DNA from: Streptomyces sp. Alt3
GTDB taxonomy: Bacteria > Actinomycetota > Actinomycetes > Streptomycetales > Streptomycetaceae
Direction of reading: 5' to 3'
Assembly (NCBI RefSeq): GCF_030719215.1
Contig: NZ_CP120983.1
Span: 7,440,001-7,504,000, forward strand
DNA: 64,000 bases
How positions within the stretch are numbered: the stretch's first letter is position 1; each line of letters begins with the position of its first letter. Positions 1 to 8,015 of this stretch are shown one piece after another. The notes below the pieces were generated by a model that saw nothing but the letters and a program-made list of their open reading frames with translations, was not told the origin of the DNA and did not search any database. Position numbers and translations under genes: made by a program.

Positions 1-497
1 TGTGTGCCGCCGGGGCCGCAGCAGCGGCCCTGACCCTCGCCCCGTCCCCCGCGCACGCCGCCGAGCCGGCCTCGCACGGTGTGGCGACGTCCGCCGCCGG
101 AGTCTCGGCGGCCGGGATCTCCGCGCAGGCGCACGCCATGGCGGAGAGGGCGCACAAGGCGAGCAAGGCCACCGACACGGACGACCTGGACCGCTGGATC
201 CGGAAGTCCCTCAAGATCATGAAGGCCGAGGGGATCCCCGGCACCTACGAGGGGCTGCACCGCAACATCATGCGTGAGTCCGGCGGTGACCCCCACGCGG
301 CCAACGGCTGGGACGTCAACGCGCAGAACGGCACGCCGTCCAAGGGGCTGCTCCAGGTGATCCAGCCGACCTTCGAGGCGTACCACGTGGACGGCACCGC
401 CAAGAGCCTCACCGACCCGGTCGCCAACATCACCGCGGCGGCCAACTACGCCGCCGACAAGTACGGCTCCATCGACAACGTCGACTCCGCCTACTGA
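1..497 (+). CDS. Secreted transglycosylase SLT-domain protein, 3' part (5' end outside window)
   Basis: The reading frame is open from base 3 to the TGA at 495-497, so the start lies upstream. The first visible residues are an Ala/Leu-rich stretch ending in APSPAHA, which looks like the end of a signal peptide. The C-terminal ~100 residues resemble a lysozyme-like SLT/RPF-like fold: MRESGGDPHAANGWD carries the likely catalytic Glu, followed by GTPSKGLLQVIQPTFEAY and an NYAADKYGSI-type end. Family members cleave peptidoglycan glycan strands outside the cell. The protein is complete at its C-terminus and followed by a strong hairpin terminator. The family call is firm; the specific substrate and role cannot be told. 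Confidence 0.85.
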   Translation, partial: CAAGAAAAALTLAPSPAHAAEPASHGVATSAAGVSAAGISAQAHAMAERAHKASKATDTDDLDRWIRKSLKIMKAEGIPGTYEGLHRNIMRESGGDPHAANGWDVNAQNGTPSKGLLQVIQPTFEAYHVDGTAKSLTDPVANITAAANYAADKYGSIDNVDSAY

Positions 498-517
498 GCA
501 CCGCGCACCGGCAGCAC

Positions 518-560
518 ACGGCACGGCCGCACTCCTGACAGGGGTGCGGCCGTGCCGTTT
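518..560 (+). terminator. Rho-independent terminator after the transglycosylase
   Basis: There is a perfect 15-bp inverted repeat (518-532 pairing with 544-558) with an 11-nt loop, followed by TTT. It starts 20 bp after the stop codon. Confidence 0.85.
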
Positions 561-606
561 CGCGTGCGGCTCCGGTCCGGCGTTCCGCGGGGCGGCCCCT
601 TGGCCT

Positions 607-634
607 GAGGCAATAATTCATATTTAATAACTCT
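607..634 (+). promoter_or_regulatory. AT-rich island, possible promoter/operator region
   Basis: The stretch around AATAATTCATATTTAATAAC is strikingly AT-rich for this genome. It lies between the terminator and the SDR remnant, about 360 bp upstream of dgoD. It could be a promoter or regulator site, or a scar of the rearrangement that truncated the SDR. No clear -35/-10 pair is assigned. Confidence 0.35.
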
Positions 635-735
635 GCGGGTGCCCCGGGCGCCTGCCGACCGTCCGAACGCCGTCCAGGCCGCAGTACCGGAGCCGCCCGT
701 GCAGCCCACAGGCCCGCAGATGTCCGGCGGCGCGG

Positions 736-918
736 GCCGCGCGGGTCGGCCAGGCCGACCGGCGCGGCAGCGTCGAGCAGACAGTGGCCCGGGGGCTCGG
801 ACGGCCCGAGGAGGTCGCCGGTGCGACTGCCCTCCTCCTGAGCGAGGACACCCCATTAGTCACCGGCGCCCCACCGGTCGTCGACGGAGGACGGAGCGCC
901 TGCCGGACCTCCTGCTGA
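736..918 (+). pseudogene. Remnant of a short-chain dehydrogenase/reductase (C-terminal end only)
   Basis: Frame 1 reads RGSVEQTVARGLGRPEEVAG, then ATALLLSEDTPLVTGAPP, then VVDGG, ending at TGA 916-918. This is the standard C-terminus of classical SDR enzymes (GRPEEVA..., VTG, VDGG). Upstream the frame loses SDR similarity and there is no NAD-binding N-terminus, so only ~50-60 residues survive. It contains a TTA leucine codon (856-858), rare in Streptomyces genes. The position directly before dgoD suggests a sugar-acid operon that once contained an SDR sugar dehydrogenase; that link is inference. Confidence 0.55.
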
Positions 919-994
919 CCCGCACCCCTTCACCGAGGTCGCCCGTGCCCGGCAGGCGGACCGCCGTCCGCTGCCGGCCGTTCCGAGGAGAAAC

Positions 995-2140
995 ATGAAG
1001 ATCAGCCGTATCGAGACCTTCGCGGTGCCGCCCCGCTGGCTGTTGTGCCGGGTCGAGACGGACGACGGCGTCGTCGGCTGGGGCGAGCCGGTGGTCGAGG
1101 GCCGCGCCGCCACCGTCCGCACCGCCGTGCACGAACTCTCCGAACTCCTCGTCGGGCAGGACCCGCTGCGGATCGAGGACCACTGGCAGACCATGACCAA
1201 GGGCTCGTTCTACCGCGGCGGCCCGGTCCTCTCCAGCGCGGCGTCCGGACTCGACCAGGCACTCTGGGACATCGCGGGCAAGGTCTACGGCGCCCCCGTG
1301 CACCAGTTGCTCGGCGGGCCGGTACGCGAGCGGGTGCGGGCGTACACCTGGGTCGGCGGGGACGAGCCCACCCAGATCGCCGAGGCGGTGCGGGAACAGG
1401 TCGAGGCCGGCTTCACCGCGGTGAAGATGAACGCCTCCGGGCGGATGAACCGGCTGGCGACCACCCGCGACATCGGTGAGGTCGTCTCCCGTGCCGCCGC
1501 CGCACGCGAGGCGCTCGGCGACGACCGGGACTTCGCCGTCGACTTCCACGGCCGGTTCACCGTCGCCAACGCCGCCAAGATCCTGCCGCATCTCGCCCCG
1601 TACAACCCGCTGTTCGTCGAGGAGCCCGTGCTCCCCGAGTACACCCACCGGCTGCGCGACCTGGTCGCGGGATCGCCCGTACCGCTGGCCACGGGGGAGC
1701 GGCTGTTCTCGCGCACCGACGTGCTCCCCGCCCTCATGGCCGGAGTGGCGGTCATCCAGCCCGACCTCTCCCACGCGGGAGGGATCTCCGAGGTCCGCCG
1801 GATCGCCGCGCTCGCCGAGACCTTCGACGTGCTCCTCGCGCCGCACTGCCCGCTGGGACCGGTCTCACTCGCGGCCAGCCTCCAGGTCGCCTTCAGCACC
1901 CCGAACTTCCTGATCCAGGAACAGAGCATCGGCATCCACTACAACGTCGGCGCCGGACCGCTGGACTACCTCGCCGACCCGACACCGCTGGACTTCCACG
2001 AAGGACACTTCCTGCGGAGCACGGCACCCGGCCTCGGCATCGACGTGGACGAACGCGCGGTCCGGGCCGCCGACAACACCGTCGAGGACTGGCACAACCC
2101 GATCTGGCGCCATGCCGACGGATCCTTCGCCGAATGGTGA
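995..2140 (+). CDS. dgoD: D-galactonate dehydratase
   Basis: This 381-aa enolase-superfamily enzyme dehydrates D-galactonate to 2-keto-3-deoxy-D-galactonate. It matches the E. coli DgoD family along its length, from the start MKISRIETF to the end ADGSFAEW. Metal ligands sit at D183 (DFHGRF), E209 (EEPV) and E235 (GERLF), and the general-base histidines at H185 and about residue 284 (APHCPLGP). The QEQSIGIHYNVGAG stretch is also typical of DgoD. Start: ATG 8 bases after a GAGGAG ribosome site. It is the first gene of a three-enzyme operon whose products complete the De Ley-Doudoroff route to pyruvate and glyceraldehyde-3-phosphate. Confidence 0.92.
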   Translation: MKISRIETFAVPPRWLLCRVETDDGVVGWGEPVVEGRAATVRTAVHELSELLVGQDPLRIEDHWQTMTKGSFYRGGPVLSSAASGLDQALWDIAGKVYGAPVHQLLGGPVRERVRAYTWVGGDEPTQIAEAVREQVEAGFTAVKMNASGRMNRLATTRDIGEVVSRAAAAREALGDDRDFAVDFHGRFTVANAAKILPHLAPYNPLFVEEPVLPEYTHRLRDLVAGSPVPLATGERLFSRTDVLPALMAGVAVIQPDLSHAGGISEVRRIAALAETFDVLLAPHCPLGPVSLAASLQVAFSTPNFLIQEQSIGIHYNVGAGPLDYLADPTPLDFHEGHFLRSTAPGLGIDVDERAVRAADNTVEDWHNPIWRHADGSFAEW

Positions 2141-2191
2141 ACCCGGCCCCGGCCACCGAACGGTGACGCGGCCGACCCGCAGAACGACTCC

Positions 2192-2872
2192 ATGGACGTG
2201 AATCACATGCACCCCCTGTCCCCGCCGAACAGCGACACCTTCGCCGAAGTGCTCCGGCGCACCCGCCTGGCCGCCATCGTGCGCGGCCCGGACCCCGACG
2301 CCGCGCTGCGCACGGTCCTGACCCTCGCGCAGGAGGGCGTGGCCCTCGTGGAGGTCTCCCTCAACACCACCGACGCCCTCGGGGTCATACGCCGCGCCGC
2401 CGCCGAGGTGGGCCCCGGAACCGTCGTCGGTGCCGGCACCGTGCTGACCGAGGAAGACGTCGAACGCGCCCACGAGGCCGGGGCCGGCTGGATGGTCACC
2501 CCCGCGCTCACCGAGTCCGTGGCCGCCTCGGTACGGGCGGGGCTGCCCGTACTGGCCGGTGCGCTCACCCCGACGGAGGCCGTCGCCGCCCGGCGCGCGG
2601 GCGCCGACGCCGTCAAGCTGTTCCCCGCCTCGCTCGGCGGACCCGCCTACCTCAAGGCCCTGCGCGACCCCTTCCCCGACATGCCGATCGTGCCCGTCGG
2701 CGGGGTGGACCTCGCCGGAGCCGAGCGGTACCTCGCCCACGGAGCGGTCGCGGTGGGTGTCGGATCGCCGCTCGTCGGCGACGCCGTACACGGCGGAGAC
2801 CTGGCCGCCCTTCGCGAGCGCGCCCGCCGCTTCGTCGCCCTGTGCTCCGCCGGCACCCAGGAGGAGTCGTGA
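2192..2872 (+). CDS. dgoA: 2-dehydro-3-deoxy-6-phosphogalactonate aldolase
   Basis: This 226-aa class I KDPG/KDPGal aldolase cleaves 2-keto-3-deoxy-6-phosphogalactonate to pyruvate and glyceraldehyde-3-phosphate. Visible family signatures are RLAAIVRG at the N-terminus, the catalytic Glu in LVEVSLNTTDA, GAGTVLTEEDV, and the Schiff-base Lys in DAVKLFPAS followed by PVGGV. It follows dgoD by 51 bp, and its TGA overlaps the GTG of the next gene (GTGA), pointing to translational coupling. The start is uncertain: ATG 2192 or ATG 2207, neither with a strong ribosome site. The galactonate assignment rests on the dgoD neighbour; the protein alone could equally be a KDPG aldolase. Confidence 0.85.
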   Translation: MDVNHMHPLSPPNSDTFAEVLRRTRLAAIVRGPDPDAALRTVLTLAQEGVALVEVSLNTTDALGVIRRAAAEVGPGTVVGAGTVLTEEDVERAHEAGAGWMVTPALTESVAASVRAGLPVLAGALTPTEAVAARRAGADAVKLFPASLGGPAYLKALRDPFPDMPIVPVGGVDLAGAERYLAHGAVAVGVGSPLVGDAVHGGDLAALRERARRFVALCSAGTQEES

Positions 2873-3858
2873 GCGCCGCTCCCGGGCGGACACCCGCCCC
2901 TGTCGACGTCCTGACCTTCGGTGAGACCATGCTCGCCGCCCAACTCCCAGGTTCCCTGGCGGTCGGCGCACAGGCCCGCACCACCGTCGCCGGCGCCGAG
3001 TCGAACGTAGCCATCGGCCTCGCCCGGCTGGGGCACCGCGCCGCCTGGGCCGGACTCGTCGGGGACGACGAACCCGGCCGCCTCGTCCTGCGCACACTCC
3101 GCGGGGAAGGCGTCGACATCACCCGTGCCGCCACCCGGGCCACCGCCCCCACCGGCGCGATGCTCCGTGAGCAGCGCGTCGCGGACCTCGTGCGGGTCCA
3201 CTACTGGCGCAGCGGCTCCGCGGCCTCGCTGCTCACCCCCGCCGACATCGAGCCCGCCCTCGGCGACGGCGCCAGGGTGCTCCACCTGACCGGCATCACC
3301 TGTGCGCTCGGCCCCGGCCCCCTGGAGGCGGCGCGCGCGGCAGCCGCCCACGCCCACGCGCGCGGATGGACCGTCGCCCTCGACGTCAACCACCGGCAGC
3401 GACTCTGGACGGCCGAGGAGGCGGGCACGGCGCTTCGGCCGCTGCTGCCTCACGTCACCGTCCTGATCGCGTCGGACGACGAACTCCCGGTCGTGAGCGG
3501 TGCGTTCTCCGATTCCCCCGACGGCGAGGAACGAGCCGTGGACGCGCTCCTGGACAGCGGGGTGCGCGAGGTGGTCGTCAAACGCGGGGGAGAGGGAGCC
3601 GCCTACCGTGACCGGCAGGGTGTCCGGCACTCCGTACCCGCTCTGCGTGTGCCCGTGCGCGACACGGTGGGAGCCGGCGACGCGTTCTGCGCCGGATATC
3701 TGTCCGGCCTGCTCGACGGGCTCCCGCCGGCCGGACGGCTCGCCCGCGCGAACACGCTCGGCGCGTTCGCGGTCGCCTCGGACGGCGACTGGGAGGGACT
3801 GCCGCGCCGCGACGAACTCGGCCTGCTGGCCGCCGCGCCGGGCACCGCGATCCGCTGA
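2869..3858 (+). CDS. PfkB-family sugar kinase (2-keto-3-deoxygalactonate/gluconate kinase role)
   Basis: This ~329-aa ribokinase-family protein has LTFGETMLA at the start, the substrate-binding AESNVAIGLARLG, DVNHRQRLW, and the anion-hole/catalytic motif DTVGAGDAFCAGY near the C-terminus. The GTG start at 2869 overlaps the stop of the aldolase gene. In context it should phosphorylate 2-keto-3-deoxygalactonate on ATP, feeding the aldolase. It is a PfkB kinase rather than the unrelated DgoK family of E. coli, so this operon uses a non-orthologous kinase. Specificity (KDGal versus KDG) is inferred from context. Confidence 0.85.
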   Translation: MSAAPGRTPAPVDVLTFGETMLAAQLPGSLAVGAQARTTVAGAESNVAIGLARLGHRAAWAGLVGDDEPGRLVLRTLRGEGVDITRAATRATAPTGAMLREQRVADLVRVHYWRSGSAASLLTPADIEPALGDGARVLHLTGITCALGPGPLEAARAAAAHAHARGWTVALDVNHRQRLWTAEEAGTALRPLLPHVTVLIASDDELPVVSGAFSDSPDGEERAVDALLDSGVREVVVKRGGEGAAYRDRQGVRHSVPALRVPVRDTVGAGDAFCAGYLSGLLDGLPPAGRLARANTLGAFAVASDGDWEGLPRRDELGLLAAAPGTAIR

Positions 3859-3941
3859 CCCGGGGCCGGTCCAGGCGGCCGGAACGACGCCGCGGACACC
3901 GGTCGGCAAATGTCCTGGTGCTTCAATGGTGTCGCTTCGCA

Positions 3942-3969
3942 CCGCGCTCCCCGGGCCCGGGGAGCGCGG
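3942..3969. terminator. 28-bp perfect GC palindrome between kinase and GntR gene
   Basis: Two 14-bp arms meet without a loop (centre 3955/3956; core GCTCCCCGGGCCCGGGGAGC). It lies 83 bp after the kinase stop and 95 bp before the regulator. There is no T-run, so it may be a terminator-like hairpin, a cruciform or a dyad operator. Confidence 0.5.
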
Positions 3970-4064
3970 ACACCCGGGTCCGCTTCCCGGCAGGGCGTGC
4001 GGGGTCCCCACGAGGCGCCCGTGCGCAACGCCCGTAGGGCTTCACCAGGACGAGGAGGCGGGCC

Positions 4065-4796
4065 ATGGCGGCCTACGTCGGCAGGGGCATCCACGGTCAG
4101 GTCGTGGAGGCCCTGGGGTACCGGATCGTCTCCGGACGGATCGCCCAGGGGGACACCATCGACGTGCGGTCCGTCGCCGAGGAGATGGACATCAGTCTCA
4201 CCGTGATGCGGGAGTCCCTGAAGGTCCTCGCCGGCAAGGGGCTCATCGACTCCCGTCAGAAGCGCGGCACCTTCGTCCAGCCGGACCGCGAGTGGAACTT
4301 CCTCGACGCCGACGTGATCCGCTGGCGGGTGGCGGGCGGCCACGGTGCGAAGCTGCTCGGTGACCTCGCCGAGGTGCGCGCCATCATCGAGCCGGCCGTG
4401 GCCAGGCACGCCGCCGCGCGCAGGAGCGAGCGGGATCTCGTCGCCCTGGAGGAGGCCTTGGCGGCCATGGGCCGTACCCGGGGTGACGCCGAGATGGCGG
4501 CCGGAGCGGACACGGCCTTTCACCGCGCGCTCTTCAGGGCTACGGGAAACGATCTGCTCGCCCGGTTCGACCTGCTGCTGGAGCCCGGGCTCCGCGAGCG
4601 CGACCGCCTCGTGCACACACACCGGCAGGGCGACGATCCCGTGCCCAGCCACCGGGCGGTTCTGGACGCCGTCAGGGACGCCGACCCGGAGCGCGCGCAC
4701 GCCGCCATGACGGAGCTCCTCGAGAAGGCCGGCGCCGACGCGGAGGCCGTGACCGGCGGGGCGGCCACCGGCGCGGCAGCCGCGCACGGAGGCTGA
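4065..4796 (+). CDS. FadR/GntR-family transcriptional regulator (FCD domain)
   Basis: This 243-aa protein has a GntR winged helix at about residues 10-75 (IVSGRIAQGDTIDVRSVAEE, MRESLKVLAGKGLI) and an all-helical FCD ligand-binding domain from ~90 to 220 (LAEVRAIIEPAVARHAA, DTAFHRAL, SHRAVLDAV). Family members bind sugar acids or organic acids and usually repress an adjacent catabolic operon, so galactonate or a KDG-type intermediate is the likely effector (inference). The start is the ATG 7 bases after GAGGAGG. The stop codon lies in the first copy of a 13-bp tandem repeat that continues downstream. Confidence 0.88.
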   Translation: MAAYVGRGIHGQVVEALGYRIVSGRIAQGDTIDVRSVAEEMDISLTVMRESLKVLAGKGLIDSRQKRGTFVQPDREWNFLDADVIRWRVAGGHGAKLLGDLAEVRAIIEPAVARHAAARRSERDLVALEEALAAMGRTRGDAEMAAGADTAFHRALFRATGNDLLARFDLLLEPGLRERDRLVHTHRQGDDPVPSHRAVLDAVRDADPERAHAAMTELLEKAGADAEAVTGGAATGAAAAHGG

Positions 4797-4835
4797 GCAC
4801 GGAGGCTGAGCACGGAGGCTGAGCACGGAGGCTGA
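4784..4835. repeat. 13-bp tandem repeat, four perfect copies, spanning a stop codon
   Basis: The unit GCACGGAGGCTGA occurs four times head-to-tail. The first copy contains the TGA of the GntR gene (4794-4796). Because 13 is not a multiple of three and every unit has TGA, the repeat gives stops in all three forward frames. Confidence 0.95.
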
Positions 4836-5177
4836 GCACCGGGTCGACCGGCGGCACCGGCACCGAATGCGTCCACGGAGCGTCCCGCACCGGCAGGGGC
4901 GGACGGCCACCCGGTGTACGGACACCGGCCGGGGCGGTCGTTCCGCATGACGACCGCGTCCGGAATCAACGTACTTCGACAGATACGGGCCACTGCCCGT
5001 AGGGCCGATCGGGTGAAGTTCGGCAAACGCGTCAGCCGTGCCGTTTCCCGGCTCGCGTGTCGAAGGTTGTCCATCGCGGAAGAACGGCCGGGGGGATTTC
5101 GGGCGACTCCACACGTTCCACGGTTCCCCGCCCGGGCGACCGGTTTCTCCGATCTCTGAACTCTGGAGTCACTGAAA
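4836..5177. other. Intergenic region before the lipid-synthase cluster
   Basis: No convincing gene lies here. A small hairpin (CCGGTGT at 4911-4917 pairing with ACACCGG at 4922-4928) may be a terminator or operator. The promoter of the lipid cluster is presumably within this stretch, but no -35/-10 pair stands out. Confidence 0.5.
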
Positions 5178-6296
5178 GTGCGAGTCGCTCTTACCGGGGC
5201 CACCGGGTTCCTGGGGCTGCGCCTTGTCCGCCGACTGCTGGACCGGTACGCCTCGTTGACGGTGCTCGGCCACGCGGGATCGGGCTGTGCGCTCAGCCGG
5301 ATCACCCGCTTCATGGAGCTGAGCGGAGCGCCCGCCGCGCTGATCGCGGAGCTCCCCACCCGGCTTCGCGTCGTGGAGATCGACCTGTGCCGGCCGGAAC
5401 TCGGGCTGCCCGCAGCCGAATACCGGAGGCTCGCCGACGAACTGGACGTGATCTGGCACTGCGCGGGCAACATCAACCTGGACGACGATCTCGGCAGCCT
5501 CCGCCTGACGAACGTCGAAGGCACCAGGCACGTACTGGAGTTGGCCGCTTCCGGAGCCCGTCGGCCGCTGGTCCACCACATCGGCACCGCCTTCGTGGGC
5601 GGCGCGCGCCGTGAAGGCGTCGTCTACGAGGACGAGCTGGAGGACCGGCACGGCTTCGAGAACAGTTACGAGCGGTCCAAGTACGAGGCCGAGGTCCTGG
5701 TGCGCGACTGGTCCAGGCTCCACGGACGGCCGGTCGTCGTCATGCGGCCGAGCGTCCTGGTCACGGACCTGCCGCCGTCCCCCGGACTCCCGCAGCACCC
5801 GCTCCAGTTCCTGGCGCGGATCGTGGAGTCCTCGGCGCGTGGCGGCGGGCTCCCGGAGAGGGACGTTCCCGAGGAACGACGTCCGGTGGTACGGCTGGCG
5901 GGCGACCCCCGGGGCCATCTGAACCTGATGCCGGTGGAGCACGCGGCCGCCGTCATGGTCCGGCTGGCGAACCGGCCACCTTCGGGGCGGGCCGACGTCT
6001 ACCACGTCGTCCACGACCATGACGTGGCGACCACGGTCCTCACCGCCCTGGTCGAACGCATCGCACCGGTGAGGGTGCGGCTCGTCAGGAAGCGGCCCGA
6101 CCAGCGGGCCCGGCTGGAGGCGGCCGTGGACCTCTACCCCGGGTTCACGCCCTACCTCAGCCACCGGCGTCGCTTCGACGACACCCGGGTGCGGAGCCTG
6201 CTGGGCCCGTTCTCCTCGGGGATCCGCGTCGATCTCGACTACCTCACGGCAGGCATCAGCACGAGCCGGACCGCCACCACCGCCGGAGCACCCTAG
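5178..6296 (+). CDS. NAD(P)-dependent SDR, thioester-reductase-like
   Basis: This ~372-aa extended SDR opens with VALTGATGFLGLRLV (Rossmann nucleotide site). It then has IWHCAGNINLDDD and NVEGTRHVLELA, and the catalytic Tyr/Lys in ENSYERSKYEAEV. These features fit the male-sterility/thioester-reductase branch that releases acyl-thioesters as aldehydes or alcohols, as the reductase domain in heterocyst glycolipid synthesis does. It starts at GTG with GGAG about 9 bases upstream, and is the first gene of the lipid-synthase cluster. Reductive release of the polyketide-type acyl chain is the likely role (inference); a sugar- or lipid-modifying epimerase is the alternative. Confidence 0.75.
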   Translation: MRVALTGATGFLGLRLVRRLLDRYASLTVLGHAGSGCALSRITRFMELSGAPAALIAELPTRLRVVEIDLCRPELGLPAAEYRRLADELDVIWHCAGNINLDDDLGSLRLTNVEGTRHVLELAASGARRPLVHHIGTAFVGGARREGVVYEDELEDRHGFENSYERSKYEAEVLVRDWSRLHGRPVVVMRPSVLVTDLPPSPGLPQHPLQFLARIVESSARGGGLPERDVPEERRPVVRLAGDPRGHLNLMPVEHAAAVMVRLANRPPSGRADVYHVVHDHDVATTVLTALVERIAPVRVRLVRKRPDQRARLEAAVDLYPGFTPYLSHRRRFDDTRVRSLLGPFSSGIRVDLDYLTAGISTSRTATTAGAP

Positions 6297-6360
6297 CCCG
6301 TACGCGGCCTCGCACCCGAGAACACGCGGTTCGCACCTCTTCCTGATGGGAGACCCACCC

Positions 6361-7944
6361 TTGTCCGTACTGGCACGTCCCGACGGGACCGTCACCGCCT
6401 CACCGGCCTTCGCACCGGAAGGGATCGCGGCCTGCGTCCGGCAGGTCCGGGACCACGCGCACATCGTCGCAGGTCCCACCGGCCGGGAGCTGGGCCTGGT
6501 GACGGGCCCGAGGCCCACGGGCGACGTCGTCGGCACGCTGCCGCCGCTGTATCCGGAGTGGCTGGGAGGACGGACCTTCTGCGAGGCCCACGGTGTCCGT
6601 TTCCCCTACGTGGCCGGGGAGATGGCGAACGGCATCGCCACGACCCGGATGGTCGTCGCGACGGCGCGCGCCGAGATGCTCGGGTTCTTCGGCGCCGGCG
6701 GCCTCGCGCTCACCGAGGTCGAGCGCGCGGTGCACGAACTGGCGACGGAGCTGCCCGGAAGGCCGAACTGGGGGGTAAACCTGATCCATTCGCCGAACGA
6801 GCCCGGCCTGGAGCACCAGGTCGCCCAGCTGCTGCTGCGCCGGTCCGTCCCCTGCGTCTCGGCGTCGGCGTACATGGACCTCACCCCGGCCGTGGTGCTG
6901 TGCTCGGCCGCCGGACTGCGCAGGGGGCCCGACGGGCGGATCGTCCGGCGTACGAGGCTCTTCGCCAAGGTGTCGAGGCCCGAGGTCGCCGCCCGCTTCC
7001 TCTCCCCGGCGCCACCCGGTCTGCTCCGTCCCCTGGTCGAGAGCGGAGAGCTCACCGCGGAGGAAGCCGCGCTGGCCGCGCTGGTGCCCGTGGCCGAAGA
7101 CCTCACGGTGGAGTCCGACAGCGGAGGGCACACCGACAACCGCCCTCTCGCCGTCCTGCTGCCGCGGATCCAGGGCCTGCGGGAGGAGATCACCCGGCGC
7201 TTCGGCTACACACGGGCGGTCCGGATCGGTGCCGCGGGTGGGCTGGGCACGCCGGACGGGCTGGCAGCCGCCTTCGCCCTCGGCGCGGAGTACGTCGTGA
7301 CGGGGTCGGTGAACCAGGTCGCCGTGGAAGCCGGCCTCTCGGACGACGCGAAGGCGATGCTGGCCGAAGCCGACATCGCCGATGTGATCATGGCCCCGTC
7401 CGCCGACATGTTCGAGGCGGGCGTAAGGCTCCAGGTCCTGCGCCGGGGGACCCTGTTCGCGCAGCGGGCCGGCCACCTCTACGAGGCGTACCAGGCCCAT
7501 CCCTCGCTGGAGGCATTGCCGACGCAGCTGCGCACCAAGCTCGAACGGGACGTGTTCAGAGCCCCGGTCGAAGAGGTGTGGGCGAGCACGCGGCGCTTCT
7601 GGCAACAGCGCGACCCGGCGGAGGCGGACCGAGCGGAGAAGGACCCGCGGCACCGCATGGCCCTGGTCTTCCGCTGGTACCTGGGCAACTCCAGCCGGTG
7701 GGCGATCACCGGTGAGCCGACCCGGCGCGCCGACTACCAGATCTGGTGCGGCCCCGCGATGGGCGCCTTCAACCGGTGGACCGCGGACAGCTTTCTGGCG
7801 GAACCGGCCAACCGCACCGTGGTCCAGATCGCGCTCAACCTGCTCGAAGGCGCCGCGGTCGCCACCCGCGCGCACCAACTGCGCACCTACGGAGTGCCGG
7901 TGCCGCCCTCGGCGTCCGCCTTCACCCCGTGCCGCCTCGCCTGA
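6361..7944 (+). CDS. pfaD: PfaD-type trans-acting enoyl reductase of a PUFA-like synthase
   Basis: This FMN-dependent enoyl-ACP reductase of the 2-nitropropane-dioxygenase/PfaD family (~527 aa) works in trans on the megasynthase. Diagnostic blocks are VTGSVNQVAVEAGLS, APSADMFEAGVRLQVLRRG, MALVFRWYLGNSSRWA and DYQIWCGPAMGAFNRW, which occur together only in PfaD-like proteins. Start: TTG 6361 has GGGAG 7 bases upstream, whereas the in-frame ATG at 6346 has no ribosome site; either is possible. It lies 64 bp after the SDR gene and 71 bp before the KS-AT-ACP-KR-DH gene, in one apparent operon. Confidence 0.92.
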   Translation: MSVLARPDGTVTASPAFAPEGIAACVRQVRDHAHIVAGPTGRELGLVTGPRPTGDVVGTLPPLYPEWLGGRTFCEAHGVRFPYVAGEMANGIATTRMVVATARAEMLGFFGAGGLALTEVERAVHELATELPGRPNWGVNLIHSPNEPGLEHQVAQLLLRRSVPCVSASAYMDLTPAVVLCSAAGLRRGPDGRIVRRTRLFAKVSRPEVAARFLSPAPPGLLRPLVESGELTAEEAALAALVPVAEDLTVESDSGGHTDNRPLAVLLPRIQGLREEITRRFGYTRAVRIGAAGGLGTPDGLAAAFALGAEYVVTGSVNQVAVEAGLSDDAKAMLAEADIADVIMAPSADMFEAGVRLQVLRRGTLFAQRAGHLYEAYQAHPSLEALPTQLRTKLERDVFRAPVEEVWASTRRFWQQRDPAEADRAEKDPRHRMALVFRWYLGNSSRWAITGEPTRRADYQIWCGPAMGAFNRWTADSFLAEPANRTVVQIALNLLEGAAVATRAHQLRTYGVPVPPSASAFTPCRLA

Positions 7945-8015
7945 CCGGGTTCCGTGTGCCCTTCGCCGGACCGCCGAGGACGCGCCCCGCACCGAACAGC
8001 AAGGAAGTGGAGAGC

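Noticed and set aside
7746..8015. N-terminal extension of the PfaA-like protein to 7746
   Set aside because: It would overlap the end of pfaD by 200 bp and adds Arg/Pro-rich non-domain sequence; ATG 8016 has a good ribosome site.
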